Notes: a model not told the origin generated them from the sequence alone. 64,000 nucleotides of DNA from Shewanella litoralis (GCF_009828585.1 NZ_WSRZ01000010.1:1-64000); one strand, 5' to 3'; shown: positions 52,004 through 62,068, numbered from the stretch's first letter. Numbers and translations: made by a program.

Positions 52004-52038
52004 AAAAAAAGCGAGCATCAATTGATGCTCGCTTTTTT
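52004..52038. terminator. bidirectional terminator between porin and symporter genes
   Basis: AAAAAAGCGAGCATCA and TGATGCTCGCTTTTTT: a 16-pair stem with A and T runs on its two sides. Confidence 0.92.
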
Positions 52039-52074
52039 GATTTTTATTAATGGTATCACCGCGTGTTATTAAGG

Positions 52075-53325
52075 TTAAGACTGAGTTTGCGGCGCAATTG
52101 ATTCATCTGCATAAAACCGCTCTACATCCAACTGGCCTTCACTTTTACCAATGACAACAGCCGTCATCATATCGCCAGTGACGTTTGTGGCAGTGCGGAT
52201 CATATCGATAATACGGTCAATGGCGGCAATAAAGGCAATCCCTTCAAGGGGTAAACCAATCACGCCTAATGTCACTGTTAACATCACCATCGCGCTACCA
52301 GGCACGCCCGCAGTACCCACCGAGGCCACCGTTGCGGTCACCGCAATCAACATGTAATCGGTCATATCCAGTGGAATACCATAAATTTGCGCAATAAATA
52401 TCGCGGCAATGGCAGGGTAAATCCCGCCGCAACCGTCCATATTCATTGTTGCGCCTAGTGGCAGTACAAACGCGCTATAACGTTTAGACACGCCCATGGC
52501 TTCAGTGCAGCGGGTGCTGGCAGGTAAAGTACCAAAACTTGATGCGGTACTGAACGCCACGACTTGCGCTGGCAATGCTTTGCGGAAAAACTGTATTGGG
52601 CTTAACCCCGCAGCAAACTTAACGAGGCCACCGTAAACAACAATAATGTGGATAAGCGCAGCAATATAAATCGCCATAATAAACTTACCTAACGGCAAAA
52701 GCGTACTTAAGCCATACTCGCCCACAACCCAAGCCATCAGTCCAAATACGCCGATAGGGGTTAATTTAAGTACCATGCGAGTTAACTGGAACATCACTTC
52801 AGCACCTGCTTCCATGATATTTTTAAGCGGAACGGCTTTTTCGCCCACGGCATTAATTGCAATGCCCACCAACGCAGCAAATACAATAATTTGCAACACG
52901 TTACCTTCAGCCAACGAAGCAAATGGATTCACCGGGATCATGTTCAATAATACTTGCGCAAACCCAGGGATATCGCGTTCGCGCACTTCTGTGGTGGCCA
53001 GCGTCAGGCTACCGCCCATGTCGATAAGGCTACCAATGGTGAGACCGATAAACGAGGCAATGGTGCCAGTAAACATAAACATCGCTAAGGTTTTAAAACT
53101 TAAGCGCTTTAAATTACCTTGCGATCCTAGCGAGGTAATACTGACCACGATGGCACAAAATACCAGCGGTGCAACCAGCATTTTAATCGCACTGATAAAT
53201 AAATCGCCAAGGGGTTTTAGTATGACCGCCGATTCACCTAAACCAACTCCGGTGAGGGTACCCAATACAAAACCAGCAATAACTTTTTGCCAAAACGGAA
53301 TACGATTGAGCGTTTGCAGTATCAT
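52075..53325 (-). CDS. dicarboxylate/amino acid:cation symporter (DAACS family)
   Basis: 416 residues with about eight hydrophobic segments and two re-entrant loops. The first re-entrant loop has AFSTASSFGTLPAS (serine-rich motif), followed by the helix-7 motif NMDG (here NMDGCGG, where many members have NMDGTA) and the second loop VGTAGVPGSAMV. It takes up glutamate/aspartate or C4-dicarboxylates with Na+ or H+; the exact substrate cannot be read from the sequence. It is monocistronic and convergent with the porin. Confidence 0.9.
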   Translation of the reverse strand: MILQTLNRIPFWQKVIAGFVLGTLTGVGLGESAVILKPLGDLFISAIKMLVAPLVFCAIVVSITSLGSQGNLKRLSFKTLAMFMFTGTIASFIGLTIGSLIDMGGSLTLATTEVRERDIPGFAQVLLNMIPVNPFASLAEGNVLQIIVFAALVGIAINAVGEKAVPLKNIMEAGAEVMFQLTRMVLKLTPIGVFGLMAWVVGEYGLSTLLPLGKFIMAIYIAALIHIIVVYGGLVKFAAGLSPIQFFRKALPAQVVAFSTASSFGTLPASTRCTEAMGVSKRYSAFVLPLGATMNMDGCGGIYPAIAAIFIAQIYGIPLDMTDYMLIAVTATVASVGTAGVPGSAMVMLTVTLGVIGLPLEGIAFIAAIDRIIDMIRTATNVTGDMMTAVVIGKSEGQLDVERFYADESIAPQTQS

Positions 53326-53635
53326 GTCAATTCCAAGTGTAAACCCACGGTGTTATGCCAAGTCGATAGCATGTTAATGGGTTAAATAGCAGGCCATGGC
53401 GTTTAAAACGTCCAGTGATCCCGCATAAGATTAATAATTATTAATTGCATTGTATGAACTGAACTCATAGCCGACAACGTTATTTTGTTATAACTTATAA
53501 GAATAAGTGGGTTTGTTATTATAACTTTAATTTTTTTACGCTTTTTTAACCTATTTCAATAACAAAACCGATTTTTGTTGGTCGAAAGTATGGCCCGTTA
53601 ACTCATAACCTTTTTGCGAGACGATAAAACAAGTC
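53326..53635. other. divergent intergenic region, no gene found
   Basis: 310 bp, very AT-rich (53430-53560). It must hold promoters for the symporter (minus) and the YqaA-like gene (plus), but no clear -35/-10 pair or operator was found. Confidence 0.5.
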
Positions 53636-54055
53636 ATGACCAGTTTATGGATGATGTTCTCTGGCGCTTTTTTAGCGGCCACCTTATTACCGGGCGGCTC
53701 CGAAGTCTTGCTGGTGGCGTTACTCAATGATACGTCGACAATGTGGCCTGAATTGCTACTTATGGCGACGTTAGGCAATACGTTGGGCGCGTTGACGAGT
53801 TACGGTTTAGGCCGCGCTGGTCGGATGGCTAAAAATCCGCAAGACATTCAAAGCAAATCTCATCAAACCGCCTTGGTGTGGGTTGAACGTTACGGCATTT
53901 GGTCGTTGTTATTATCTTGGTTGCCACTCGTGGGTGATGTGCTATGTCTACTTGCTGGCTGGTTAAAGTGGCCTCTAGTGGCATCAACATTATTGATATT
54001 TGTCGGAAAAATATTACGTTACAGTGTGATTGTTTTCATCTTTCTGTCGGTATGA
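53636..54055 (+). CDS. YqaA family inner-membrane protein (DedA/VTT-related)
   Basis: 139 residues with three or four hydrophobic helices. The N-terminal ATLLPGGSEVLLVALL, the TLGNTLGALTSYGLGR segment and WLPLVGDVLCLLAGWLK are the YqaA/DedA-like motifs (the re-entrant glycine/proline segments). Relatives are thought to handle lipids or support envelope homeostasis; the role here is unknown. The ribosome site is weak (GAGACG). Confidence 0.85.
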   Translation: MTSLWMMFSGAFLAATLLPGGSEVLLVALLNDTSTMWPELLLMATLGNTLGALTSYGLGRAGRMAKNPQDIQSKSHQTALVWVERYGIWSLLLSWLPLVGDVLCLLAGWLKWPLVASTLLIFVGKILRYSVIVFIFLSV

Positions 54056-54128
54056 CAATATGAAATGAATCTCGAATTAATAGGTTAGTGCAACAAGTTC
54101 CTTGTGCGTTAGACGCTTTGCTAAAAGG

Positions 54129-56996
54129 ATGGACTCGATTTTGAAACTACATTTAAAAAAATGGTTATTGGCCAGTGCCATCAGTGCTGCTCTTGCAGGC
54201 TGTGCATATGATGGGCAACAAGCATCATCATTGCCTCAAGGCGTCAGTTTAATTGAAGCCGTTACCCAGGCCGAAAACCAAGTGAGTATTCCCTATAAAA
54301 AGTACCAACTGGCTAATGGCCTGACGGTAATTTTACATCAAGACAAGTCAGACCCTTTAGTGCATGTCGACGTCACTTATCATGTAGGTTCTGCCCGTGA
54401 ACTTGCCGGTCGCAGTGGTTTTGCTCATTTATTTGAACACATGATGTTTCAAGGCTCTGAGCATGTCGCAGACGAGCAGCATTTCAAAGTGGTCACCGAG
54501 TCTGGTGGCACACTTAACGGTACCACTAATACCGACCGCACTAACTATTTTGAAACCGTACCGAGTAATCAGCTAGAAAAAATGCTCTGGCTAGAGTCTG
54601 ACCGCATGGGCTTTTTACTGCCCGCATTAACCGACAAAAAGTTTGAAGTGCAACGTGAAACCGTAAAAAACGAACGTGCTCAACGAATTGATAACCGTCC
54701 ATATGGCCGCTTAAATGAACGCTTTAATCAAGCGCTTTATCCTGCAGGGCACCCTTATTCTTGGCCGGTTATTGGTTGGCCAGAAGATTTAGACCGCGCT
54801 ACCGCAAGTGATGTTAAACACTTCTTCCAACGCTGGTACGGCCCCAACAATGCCACCTTGACCATTGGCGGCGACTTTGATGAAGCGCAAACCTTAGCCT
54901 GGATTAACCAATACTTTGGTGAAATTCCGCGTGGGCCAGAAGTTAAGCTCGATGCTAAAACGGCCGTAACATTAGATAAAACCCGCTATATTTCGATGCA
55001 AGATAAAGTCCATTTACCGCTACTGTATATTGGTTTTCCAACTGTATATGCCCAGCATCCAGATGAAGCCGCGCTCGACTTATTGGCCAATATATTAGGC
55101 GGCGGTAAAACCTCGCTGATTTATAAAAATTTAGTCAAAGAAGGTTTTGCCGTACAAGCCGGTGTGAGTCATCCTTGTCAGGAACTAGCATGCCAAATGT
55201 CATTGTATGCGGTTGCCAATCCTGCAAAAGGTGGAAACCTTGCTGATATAGAAACCAAGGTTAACCAGACCATTGCCGAGTTTGAACAACGTGGCGTTAC
55301 TGATGATGACTTACAAAAAGTCAAAGTGCAGTTTGAAGCCGACACCATATTTGGCATGCAAAGCGTGCAAGGTAAAGTGTCGACATTAGCGGCTAACCAA
55401 ACCTTTTTTGGTCAGCCTGATATGGTTGCCTCTGATTTGGCCCGATATGCCAATGTAACTAAAGCCGATGTCATGCGAGTGTTTAACACTTACATCAAAA
55501 ACAAACCTATGGTGGTCATGAGCATAGTGCCAGAAGGGCAAACACAATTAATTGCCCATGCTGATAACTTTGAGCCGACAGTATTACCAATAGCGCAAGA
55601 CGCGGTAACGGGCTTAACCGACACCGCCATTGCTAAGTCATCTTTTGACCGCAATAACATGCCAACAGCTTCAGCCGCGCCGTCACTTACTGTGCCGCAA
55701 CTTTGGCAAGCCAAGCTTGACAATGGCATCAGCGTGATGGGCACCGAAAGTAATGAAACACCCACCGTAGAGCTATTAATTTATCTTAATGGTGGACATC
55801 GTTTAGCCACACTCGATAAAGCCGGCGTGGCCGATTTAACGGCATCGATGCTAAATGAATCAAGCAATAAACGCAGCAGTGAAGAACTTGCTGGTGCATT
55901 AGACATGCTAGGTTCAACCATTAGCTTTGGCGCGAGCAGTTCTCAAAGCTACATTAAAGTATCGAGCTTAACTGAAAACCTGGACGCAACATTGGCATTA
56001 GTTGAAGAGCGTTTATTTAGCCCAGGCTTTTTACAGGCAGACTTTGATCGCGTTAAACAACAAGCCATACAAGGTTTGCAGCATCAATTATCAGACCCTA
56101 ACTACATTGCCAGTAGTGGGTTTAACGAGTTACTTTACGGTACTAACAGCCCAATGGGAGTGAGCAGTAGCGGTACGGTAACGTCCTTGTCGGCGATTAC
56201 TCTAGATGATGTAAAGCAGTATTATCAGCAGCAATACCGTGCCGGTAATGCACAGATGGTCGTGGTGTCAGATTTAAACCAGCAACAATTGTTGCCTAAA
56301 CTATCCATGTTTTCACAATGGCAAGGTGATGCTACTCAGGTGGCTAAGTTGCCGGCTGTGCCTGTACACCCGAAAAACACCATTTACGTCATCGACAAAC
56401 CCGGCGCTGCACAATCGGTGATTACCATTGGCAAACCCTCATTAATTTACGATGCCACAGGTGATTATTTTAAAGCTTACCTGATGAATTACCCGTTAGG
56501 CGGTGCTTTTAATAGCCGAATTAACTTGAACCTACGTGAAGACAAAGGCTACACCTATGGCGCAAGAACCACGTTTGTCGGCGCCGAAGATTCGGGTGAG
56601 TTTATGGCTTACGCTAGCGTACGCAGTGACGTAACAGCCAATGCTTTAGTGGAGTTTGTTAACGAGATTAACGCTTATCAAGCAAGCGGCATGACCGAAG
56701 CTGAGCTTAACTTTATGCGCAGCTCGATTGCACAAAGCCAGGCACTAGAGTACGAAACACCGTATCAAAAAGCCGGTTTTTTGCGGATGATTCAACGTTA
56801 CCAGCTCGACAAAAACTTTACTCAAAAGCAAGATGAAATCGTCAACAATATCTCAGTAAAAGAGTTAAACCAACTTGCGAGTAAGTTTTTGAATATTGAA
56901 GATATGATTATGCTAGTTGTCGGAGATAAAGCCAGCGTTGAGCCGAGTTTACGTGCGCTGGGTTATCAGGTTGAAACAGTAACACTTGCCCAGTAG
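54129..56996 (+). CDS. M16 family zinc metallopeptidase, lipoprotein
   Basis: 955 residues from ATG 54129. A lipoprotein signal ends in LAGC (Cys about 25), so it is anchored in the envelope. Two M16 halves follow. The first has the inverted zinc motif HLFEH (100-104) with the distant Glu in VKNERAQRI; the second half (from about 520) lacks the zinc motif, as usual in pitrilysin-type two-domain enzymes, and keeps NLREDKGYTYGA. It probably degrades peptides in the periplasm. A TTG at 54141 with AAGGA eleven bases upstream is an equally good start and would give the same mature protein. Confidence 0.9.
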   Translation: MDSILKLHLKKWLLASAISAALAGCAYDGQQASSLPQGVSLIEAVTQAENQVSIPYKKYQLANGLTVILHQDKSDPLVHVDVTYHVGSARELAGRSGFAHLFEHMMFQGSEHVADEQHFKVVTESGGTLNGTTNTDRTNYFETVPSNQLEKMLWLESDRMGFLLPALTDKKFEVQRETVKNERAQRIDNRPYGRLNERFNQALYPAGHPYSWPVIGWPEDLDRATASDVKHFFQRWYGPNNATLTIGGDFDEAQTLAWINQYFGEIPRGPEVKLDAKTAVTLDKTRYISMQDKVHLPLLYIGFPTVYAQHPDEAALDLLANILGGGKTSLIYKNLVKEGFAVQAGVSHPCQELACQMSLYAVANPAKGGNLADIETKVNQTIAEFEQRGVTDDDLQKVKVQFEADTIFGMQSVQGKVSTLAANQTFFGQPDMVASDLARYANVTKADVMRVFNTYIKNKPMVVMSIVPEGQTQLIAHADNFEPTVLPIAQDAVTGLTDTAIAKSSFDRNNMPTASAAPSLTVPQLWQAKLDNGISVMGTESNETPTVELLIYLNGGHRLATLDKAGVADLTASMLNESSNKRSSEELAGALDMLGSTISFGASSSQSYIKVSSLTENLDATLALVEERLFSPGFLQADFDRVKQQAIQGLQHQLSDPNYIASSGFNELLYGTNSPMGVSSSGTVTSLSAITLDDVKQYYQQQYRAGNAQMVVVSDLNQQQLLPKLSMFSQWQGDATQVAKLPAVPVHPKNTIYVIDKPGAAQSVITIGKPSLIYDATGDYFKAYLMNYPLGGAFNSRINLNLREDKGYTYGARTTFVGAEDSGEFMAYASVRSDVTANALVEFVNEINAYQASGMTEAELNFMRSSIAQSQALEYETPYQKAGFLRMIQRYQLDKNFTQKQDEIVNNISVKELNQLASKFLNIEDMIMLVVGDKASVEPSLRALGYQVETVTLAQ

Positions 56997-57018
56997 TTGA
57001 ACACTTGATACGCTTCGA

Positions 57019-57101
57019 GTTAACACTGGCACTTGAAACAAGCCAGTGTTAACCTCATATTGTTAAGTCAGTGGCGATGCTTGCTGGCTTTTTTTAATGT
57101 T
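57019..57101 (+). terminator. overlapping hairpins after the M16 gene
   Basis: GTTAACACTGGC (57019-57030) pairs perfectly with GCCAGTGTTAAC (57042-57053). Alternatively AAGCCAG (57040-57046) can pair with CTGGCTT just before a run of seven T near 57094-57100. The two pairings exclude each other; the second has the terminator T tract. Confidence 0.5.
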
Positions 57102-57178
57102 ATTGGCCAAACTAATACCCGTAGTTCGTATTAGCTTTTCATTGTCGGTCATTAAATAATTGAACGGCTTAGGCCTTA

Positions 57179-57444
57179 TATACCCAAACAACCTGAAGAT
57201 GCTCGATTTCAGCAAGAATTTACACGCGTTTAGGTAAGGCATTGATTGCAGGTAATGGTTGTTCCCTTTCCAAAATCAATAACGCAGCATAAACGCGTGT
57301 AAAACTTGCCCTTTGGGAGTTTCACCGTGTTCCCACTACGTTGTTGCGCTAATTTATAAGGTACCTACATTACCGCATTAACGCGCCTAGTATTGAAAAC
57401 ACGGTGAAGCTTTGAAACACGGATCTTCAAGTTGATTGGGTATA
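57179..57444. mobile_element. MITE-like element with 22-bp terminal inverted repeats
   Basis: The left end TATACCCAAACAACCTGAAGAT (57179-57200; longest exact run 20 or fewer bases between the two mismatches) matches the reverse complement of the right end (57423-57444) at 20 of 22 positions. TA lies on both outer sides of a TACCC...GGGTA core. The 266-bp interior has no gene. Its ends differ from those of the element at 38002. It lies between the M16 gene and gshA. Confidence 0.75.
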
Positions 57445-57480
57445 AACGGTAACCGCAACGTGTTGCCGTTTTTATTTTAT
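57445..57480 (+). terminator. hairpin terminator next to the MITE-like element
   Basis: AACGGTAAC (57445-57453) pairs with GTTGCCGTT (57462-57470, one G-U pair), then TTTATTTTATT. It directly abuts the right end of the element and ends transcription before gshA. Confidence 0.7.
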
Positions 57481-57606
57481 TCAGCGTAGTTAGCGCAGTG
57501 CCTAGCTCACGTAGAAATACATTTTTTGCGAATTTAGTAACAATATCCTTTATTATCAGGTCTAGCTGTTTACTCGCAATGCGAATCCATAAAAGAGAGT
57601 AATAAA

Positions 57607-59232
57607 TTGAAGTCTTTCAATGAAAAAGTCGAACACTTAAGCGACACTCAAGGCCGAGAGGCATTATTGGGCATGTTGCGTGGTATTGAACGTGAAGCAT
57701 TGCGTATTGATGAAAAAGGTCATTTAGCTCAAGACGAGCATCCAAAAGCGCTTGGTTCAGCATTGACCAACTCGCGGATCACCACAGATTACAGCGAAGC
57801 ATTACTCGAATTTATTACTCCTGTAAGTAAAAGTATCGATGATTTACTGGAAGGGTTAACCCAAACTCACGCCTACAGCGTCCGTAATCTTAATGGTCAA
57901 AAATTGTGGCCAGTGAGCATGCCGTGTTATGTCGGAGACGTTGCTAATATTCCTGTTGCGCGTTATGGCACTTCCAATACTGGTAAGATGAAAACCTTAT
58001 ACCGCAAAGGCTTAACTCATCGATATGGCGCATTAATGCAAATTATTGCAGGTGTGCACTTTAACTTTTCGGTATCCAATGACTTATGGCAACGTTTGTA
58101 TGATGACAAAATTGCTAACGGCAATGGCAGCGCGTGTTGCAGTAAAAGTATCACTTTTGATGATTTTGTTTCAGAGTCCTATTTTGGTCTTATCCGTAAC
58201 TACCGCCGGTTAGTGTGGGTATTACCGTATTTATTTGGTTCATCGCCAGCGTTATGTAGCTCGTTTATTAAAGATCAAGATGTCGACTTTGAATTTGAAA
58301 AAACCGGAAAGGGCACCTTATATTTACCTTATGCAACCTCATTGCGCATGAGTGATTTAGGTTACACCAACAAAGAACAAGACACCTTAAATATTAGCTA
58401 CAACTCATTGCCAGAATATCTCGAAGGTGTGGGCGCCGCGATTAAAATGCCATCGAAAAAGTTTGCCCAAATTGGGGTTAATGTTGATGGTGAATTCCGT
58501 CAACTGAACAGCAATATTTTGCAAATTGAAAACGAGTTTTATGCGCCAATTCGTGCCAAACGTGTCACCAAAAAAGGCGAAAAACCGTCGCAAGCTTTGG
58601 CGCGTGCGGGGGTTGAATACATCGAAGTGCGTGCATTAGATGTTAACCCGTTTAGCCCCGTTGGTATTGATGCCACACAAGTGCGCTTCCTCGACTTATT
58701 TTTATTACATTGTTTATTATCACCTTCACAAGACACTGATAGTGTTGGCGAAACTGAAATCGCGGCTAACTTAAAAGCGGTCGTGCTAGAAGGGCGCAAG
58801 CCAGGATTAATGTTGCAACGTAATGGCCAGGCAATGGGCTTAAATCCATGGATGCACGAGTTATTTGCTGAGCTATCAACCCTTGCTGTATTACTAGACG
58901 GCGATGATAGCCATGCTTATCAAACGGCGTTGAGCACATGGTCAGAAGCGATTGACGATCCAGATAAAACCTTATCGGGCCGTGTGATCAATGAAGTGGT
59001 CGTAAAAGGCACAGATCACAGTGTATGGGTGAAGCAACTTGCCGAAAACTATCATGAATTTTTAACCCATTATCCGTTAAGTGAAGCGACAGAAAAGGGC
59101 TATGTAGACGAAGCCAAAGCATCGTTAATTGAGCTGCAACATATTGAAGAACAACCACAAGATACCTTTAGTGAGTTTTTAAAACAGTATTTTAAAGATG
59201 TCGTGCCCACAGGCACGTTTGAGGCGAAGTAA
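57607..59232 (+). CDS. gshA: glutamate-cysteine ligase
   Basis: 541 residues. It makes gamma-glutamylcysteine, the first step of glutathione synthesis. GIEREALRI, ALGSALTNSRITTDYSEALLEFITPV-type N-terminal motifs and VEYIEVRALDVNPF are those of the gammaproteobacterial GshA. The start is a TTG with AAGAGAG about nine bases ahead; the nearest ATG (57620) is out of frame. Use of TTG suggests limited translation. A lipoprotein gene follows after two bases. Confidence 0.96.
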   Translation: MKSFNEKVEHLSDTQGREALLGMLRGIEREALRIDEKGHLAQDEHPKALGSALTNSRITTDYSEALLEFITPVSKSIDDLLEGLTQTHAYSVRNLNGQKLWPVSMPCYVGDVANIPVARYGTSNTGKMKTLYRKGLTHRYGALMQIIAGVHFNFSVSNDLWQRLYDDKIANGNGSACCSKSITFDDFVSESYFGLIRNYRRLVWVLPYLFGSSPALCSSFIKDQDVDFEFEKTGKGTLYLPYATSLRMSDLGYTNKEQDTLNISYNSLPEYLEGVGAAIKMPSKKFAQIGVNVDGEFRQLNSNILQIENEFYAPIRAKRVTKKGEKPSQALARAGVEYIEVRALDVNPFSPVGIDATQVRFLDLFLLHCLLSPSQDTDSVGETEIAANLKAVVLEGRKPGLMLQRNGQAMGLNPWMHELFAELSTLAVLLDGDDSHAYQTALSTWSEAIDDPDKTLSGRVINEVVVKGTDHSVWVKQLAENYHEFLTHYPLSEATEKGYVDEAKASLIELQHIEEQPQDTFSEFLKQYFKDVVPTGTFEAK

Positions 59233-59234
59233 AC

Positions 59235-59681
59235 ATGCACTGTCAGTCATCTTGGCGCCGCTTTGCATCACCTATTGCAATGTGTTTATCGATAGCCATA
59301 TTGCAAGGGTGTGCATCCTCGCCAGATGACATCGCCGCATGTGGCACTGTGTCGAGCTACTTAGCGCCCGATAACAGCGCTCAGTTATACCGCGTTGTGG
59401 TGACACATCTTGATGGTGTGCCAGTCATTTCCAGACCAAACTATTCACTTTCTGTCGGTAAACACGAGTTTACCGTCGCTGAGTTGATTAACGCACCAGA
59501 GTTAAAAGTGTCTTTAGCGGCGCGTAAAGTGAAAGTATTGACTGTCGATGTGAGTGCCGATCAACGCTACCATATTGCCGCTCAATTTAATACCGACCGT
59601 ATTTATATTGGTTCAAACCAGGGTTATTGGCAGCCAATTGTGTGGCAAACAGAATCACATGAGTGTGAAATTAAGCGCTAA
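59235..59681 (+). CDS. lipoprotein of unknown function
   Basis: 148 residues. The signal peptide ends in lipobox LQGC (Cys about 26), with Ala-Ser after it. The mature part is a small, probably beta-rich domain with a cysteine pair (AACGTVSSY and HECEIKR). It includes VSADQRYHIAAQFN and YWQPIVW. I do not recognise a named family, although the fold resembles small outer-membrane lipoprotein domains. The ATG comes two bases after the gshA stop, so the two are translationally coupled. Confidence 0.78.
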   Translation: MHCQSSWRRFASPIAMCLSIAILQGCASSPDDIAACGTVSSYLAPDNSAQLYRVVVTHLDGVPVISRPNYSLSVGKHEFTVAELINAPELKVSLAARKVKVLTVDVSADQRYHIAAQFNTDRIYIGSNQGYWQPIVWQTESHECEIKR

Positions 59682-59801
59682 CCTGAATTGCATTAAGGGT
59701 TTATTGATGTAAAACTCACCAGCATCATCATAGGCTCAGGTTTTAACTTGAGTGTTATTTTTGCTAGCGTGAGCTGTTCATTCAGTGCAAATAGAGGTGT
59801 T

Positions 59802-60404
59802 ATGAAGCGTTTTTTAGCTATTATTAGCTCAGTCGTATTACTGCAACTCTCAGGTTGTGCCACCTCACCTCCACAAGAACCAGACAACATTTGTTCCATC
59901 TTTAAAGAACACAGCTCCTGGTACGATGCTGCAGTTGATACCCGAGAAAAGTGGGGTGTGCCAGTGCATGTTCCATTAGCGATGATGTATCAAGAAAGTG
60001 GCTTTAGACATAATGCCGCGCCGCCAATGGAATACTTTTTAGGGTTCATTCCAACCGGTCGAGCGAGTGATGCCTATGGTTATGCTCAGGCTAAAAATAT
60101 GACCTGGGACGACTACGTAAGAGAAACCGGTAACAGTTGGTCAAGTCGCAGTGATTTTGACGATGCCATGGATTTTATGGGCTGGTATATCTATAAAACC
60201 AATAAAGTGAATGGCGTGTCTAAATGGGATGCTAAGAATCAATATTTAAATTATCACGAAGGTTGGGGCGGTTATAAACGCGGCTCTTACAAAGCGAAAA
60301 AATGGTTGATCCCAGTGGCCAATAAAGTCGACCAACGCGCCAGACGTTACGCGGCTCAATACGGTCAATGCAAAGATGATTTAGACTCATCCTGGTGGTG
60401 GTAA
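59802..60404 (+). CDS. lytic-transglycosylase-like lipoprotein
   Basis: 200 residues. The start at 59802 has AGAGG six bases ahead and gives a lipoprotein signal (MKRFLAIISSVVLLQLSGC). The mature part has the SLT/lysozyme-like pattern: MMYQESGFRHNA (catalytic Glu in QESGF), then SDAYGYAQAKNMTWDDY and YLNYHEGWGGY. It probably cleaves or binds peptidoglycan. An upstream in-frame ATG at 59748 lacks an RBS and would bury the signal peptide. Confidence 0.82.
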   Translation: MKRFLAIISSVVLLQLSGCATSPPQEPDNICSIFKEHSSWYDAAVDTREKWGVPVHVPLAMMYQESGFRHNAAPPMEYFLGFIPTGRASDAYGYAQAKNMTWDDYVRETGNSWSSRSDFDDAMDFMGWYIYKTNKVNGVSKWDAKNQYLNYHEGWGGYKRGSYKAKKWLIPVANKVDQRARRYAAQYGQCKDDLDSSWWW

Positions 60405-60436
60405 ATCACCCTAAACTTATTGAAATTAGCAGTCAT

Positions 60437-60462
60437 AAAAAAGGAGCCTAGGCTCCTTTTTT
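60437..60462. terminator. bidirectional terminator before purK
   Basis: AAAAAAGGAGCC, TA, GGCTCCTTTTTT. It serves the convergent lipoprotein gene and purK. Confidence 0.9.
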
Positions 60463-60494
60463 CGTAAATTAGATTTCGTTGCTAATCAGATATA

Positions 60495-61577
60495 TTAAGC
60501 AAACTCTGCCAAAATCCAATCTAAAGGAGCCTGATATTGCTGCGGCATCCAGCTTTTAAGTTGTTTAATGCTGTCATCTAACATGGCTTTATTGTGCACA
60601 GACAAGTTTAAGTGACCCACCTTGCGGCCGACTCGCACTTCTTTGTTGTACCAAAACAGTTCAGCATTTGGCAGGCTTAACCAACGATCGTCTTTATCGA
60701 CACCGATTAAGTTCACCATCACACATTGAAAATTCACCTGCGGCTGATGCATTGGCAAATTACACAGTGCGCGTAAATGCAGTTCAAACTGATTGATATG
60801 GCAGCCTGCCTGGGTCCAATGGCCTGAGTTATGCACTCTAGGTGCAAGCTCATTAACCATTAAGTGCTCACCGACTCTAAAACACTCCATCGCCATCACA
60901 CCCACATAATCAAGGCCATTCATAACCTTGCTTAACATGGTTTCCGCTTCCGCTTGTAGCGGTGCTAAACGGCTTAGTGGCGCAATTGATGCCATTAAAA
61001 TGCCGTCTTGATGCAGGTTGAGTGTTAATGGGTAAAACAAACAACGACCATCCTGGGTGCGCACGCCGACTAACGACACTTCTTCGTCAAAGTTAATCGC
61101 TTGCTCGGCAATGGCTTCATTGCGCCAATCATCAGGGATCGTGGTTGCTTCAGCCTGTTTTAACCAATGCTGACCTTTACCGTCATAACCACCAGTGCGG
61201 CGCTTTAACAATACTCGGTCACCATAAGCATTGTGTAGAGTGTCAGTACTGGTATTGTCATCGACTAATTGCCACGGTGAAGTGGCTACCGACAATTCAT
61301 CTAACAGACTTTTTTGCGTAAATCGGTCTGCTAAACGGCCAAATACGGGGCCATTAATAAAATGCGGATGCTGGCTTAATTGCAGACTCAGTTGCGATTC
61401 TGGCCATTGTTCACGTTCAGCGGTAATGATGTCGTCTGCTAGTAGCGGCAATTGCGCATCAGATGGGGTCATAATATCAACGGGACGGACATTAATGCCC
61501 AGCGGTTGGCCTGCATGGCTGAGCATGGCACCTAATTGACCATCGCCTAATACCCAAAGATTTTTTGGCAATGTCAT
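60495..61577 (-). CDS. purK: 5-(carboxyamino)imidazole ribonucleotide synthase
   Basis: 360 residues. It makes N5-carboxy-AIR from AIR, bicarbonate and ATP in purine synthesis. The ATP-grasp fold shows in VLGDGQLGAML (about 8-18), VLLKRRTGGYDGKGQ and NELAPRVHNSGHWT. Its start overlaps the purE stop by one base (TAATG), so it is translationally coupled to purE. Confidence 0.97.
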   Translation of the reverse strand: MTLPKNLWVLGDGQLGAMLSHAGQPLGINVRPVDIMTPSDAQLPLLADDIITAEREQWPESQLSLQLSQHPHFINGPVFGRLADRFTQKSLLDELSVATSPWQLVDDNTSTDTLHNAYGDRVLLKRRTGGYDGKGQHWLKQAEATTIPDDWRNEAIAEQAINFDEEVSLVGVRTQDGRCLFYPLTLNLHQDGILMASIAPLSRLAPLQAEAETMLSKVMNGLDYVGVMAMECFRVGEHLMVNELAPRVHNSGHWTQAGCHINQFELHLRALCNLPMHQPQVNFQCVMVNLIGVDKDDRWLSLPNAELFWYNKEVRVGRKVGHLNLSVHNKAMLDDSIKQLKSWMPQQYQAPLDWILAEFA

Positions 61578-62068
61578 TAGTCTTCTCTCGGATCGGGATT
61601 ATCTAGAATAGAGCGAGTTTGCTCATCGCGAAACGCCTCTAAGCGCGCAGCTAAATCGGCGTCAGTAATGGCTAAAATCTGGCTGGCAAGTAGGCCTGCG
61701 TTAAATGCGCCGGCAGTACCAATGGCTAAAGTGCCAACAGCAATCCCTTTTGGCATTTGAACAATAGACAATAAGCTGTCCATGCCTGATAACGCCTTAC
61801 TTTGCACTGGCACACCTAATACAGGTAAACGAGTTTTAGAGGCGATCATACCTGGTAAATGGGCTGCTCCGCCTGCGCCACCAATAATGACTTTATAGCC
61901 TTTATCTGCAGCAGAACTTGCAAATTCCATTAGCTTGTCTGGTGTTCGGTGAGCTGAAACAACTTCAACATGATAAGGCACTTTAAGCTTATCCATTATT
62001 TCTGCGGCGGCTTCCATTGTCGGCCAATCACTTTTCGAACCCATCACAACAGCAACTAGGGCTTGCAT
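61577..62068 (-). CDS. purE: 5-(carboxyamino)imidazole ribonucleotide mutase
   Basis: 163 residues. It converts N5-carboxy-AIR to 4-carboxy-AIR, the step after PurK. The phosphate site [12 protein letters not shown], the [12 protein letters not shown] helix and [12 protein letters not shown] with [14 protein letters not shown] are all present. A strong AAGGAG site precedes the ATG. purE is the first gene of the purEK pair. The 296-bp region up to the divergent lipoprotein gene (62069-62364) holds its promoter; I saw no operator with a proper CG centre. Confidence 0.97.
   Translation of the reverse strand: MQALVAVVMGSKSDWPTMEAAAEIMDKLKVPYHVEVVSAHRTPDKLMEFASSAADKGYKVIIGGAGGAAHLPGMIASKTRLPVLGVPVQSKALSGMDSLLSIVQMPKGIAVGTLAIGTAGAFNAGLLASQILAITDADLAARLEAFRDEQTRSILDNPDPRED

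Noticed and set aside
52775-53377. 200-codon plus-strand frame opposite the symporter gene
   Set aside because: It is the antisense shadow of a membrane-protein gene with clear DAACS motifs on the other strand.
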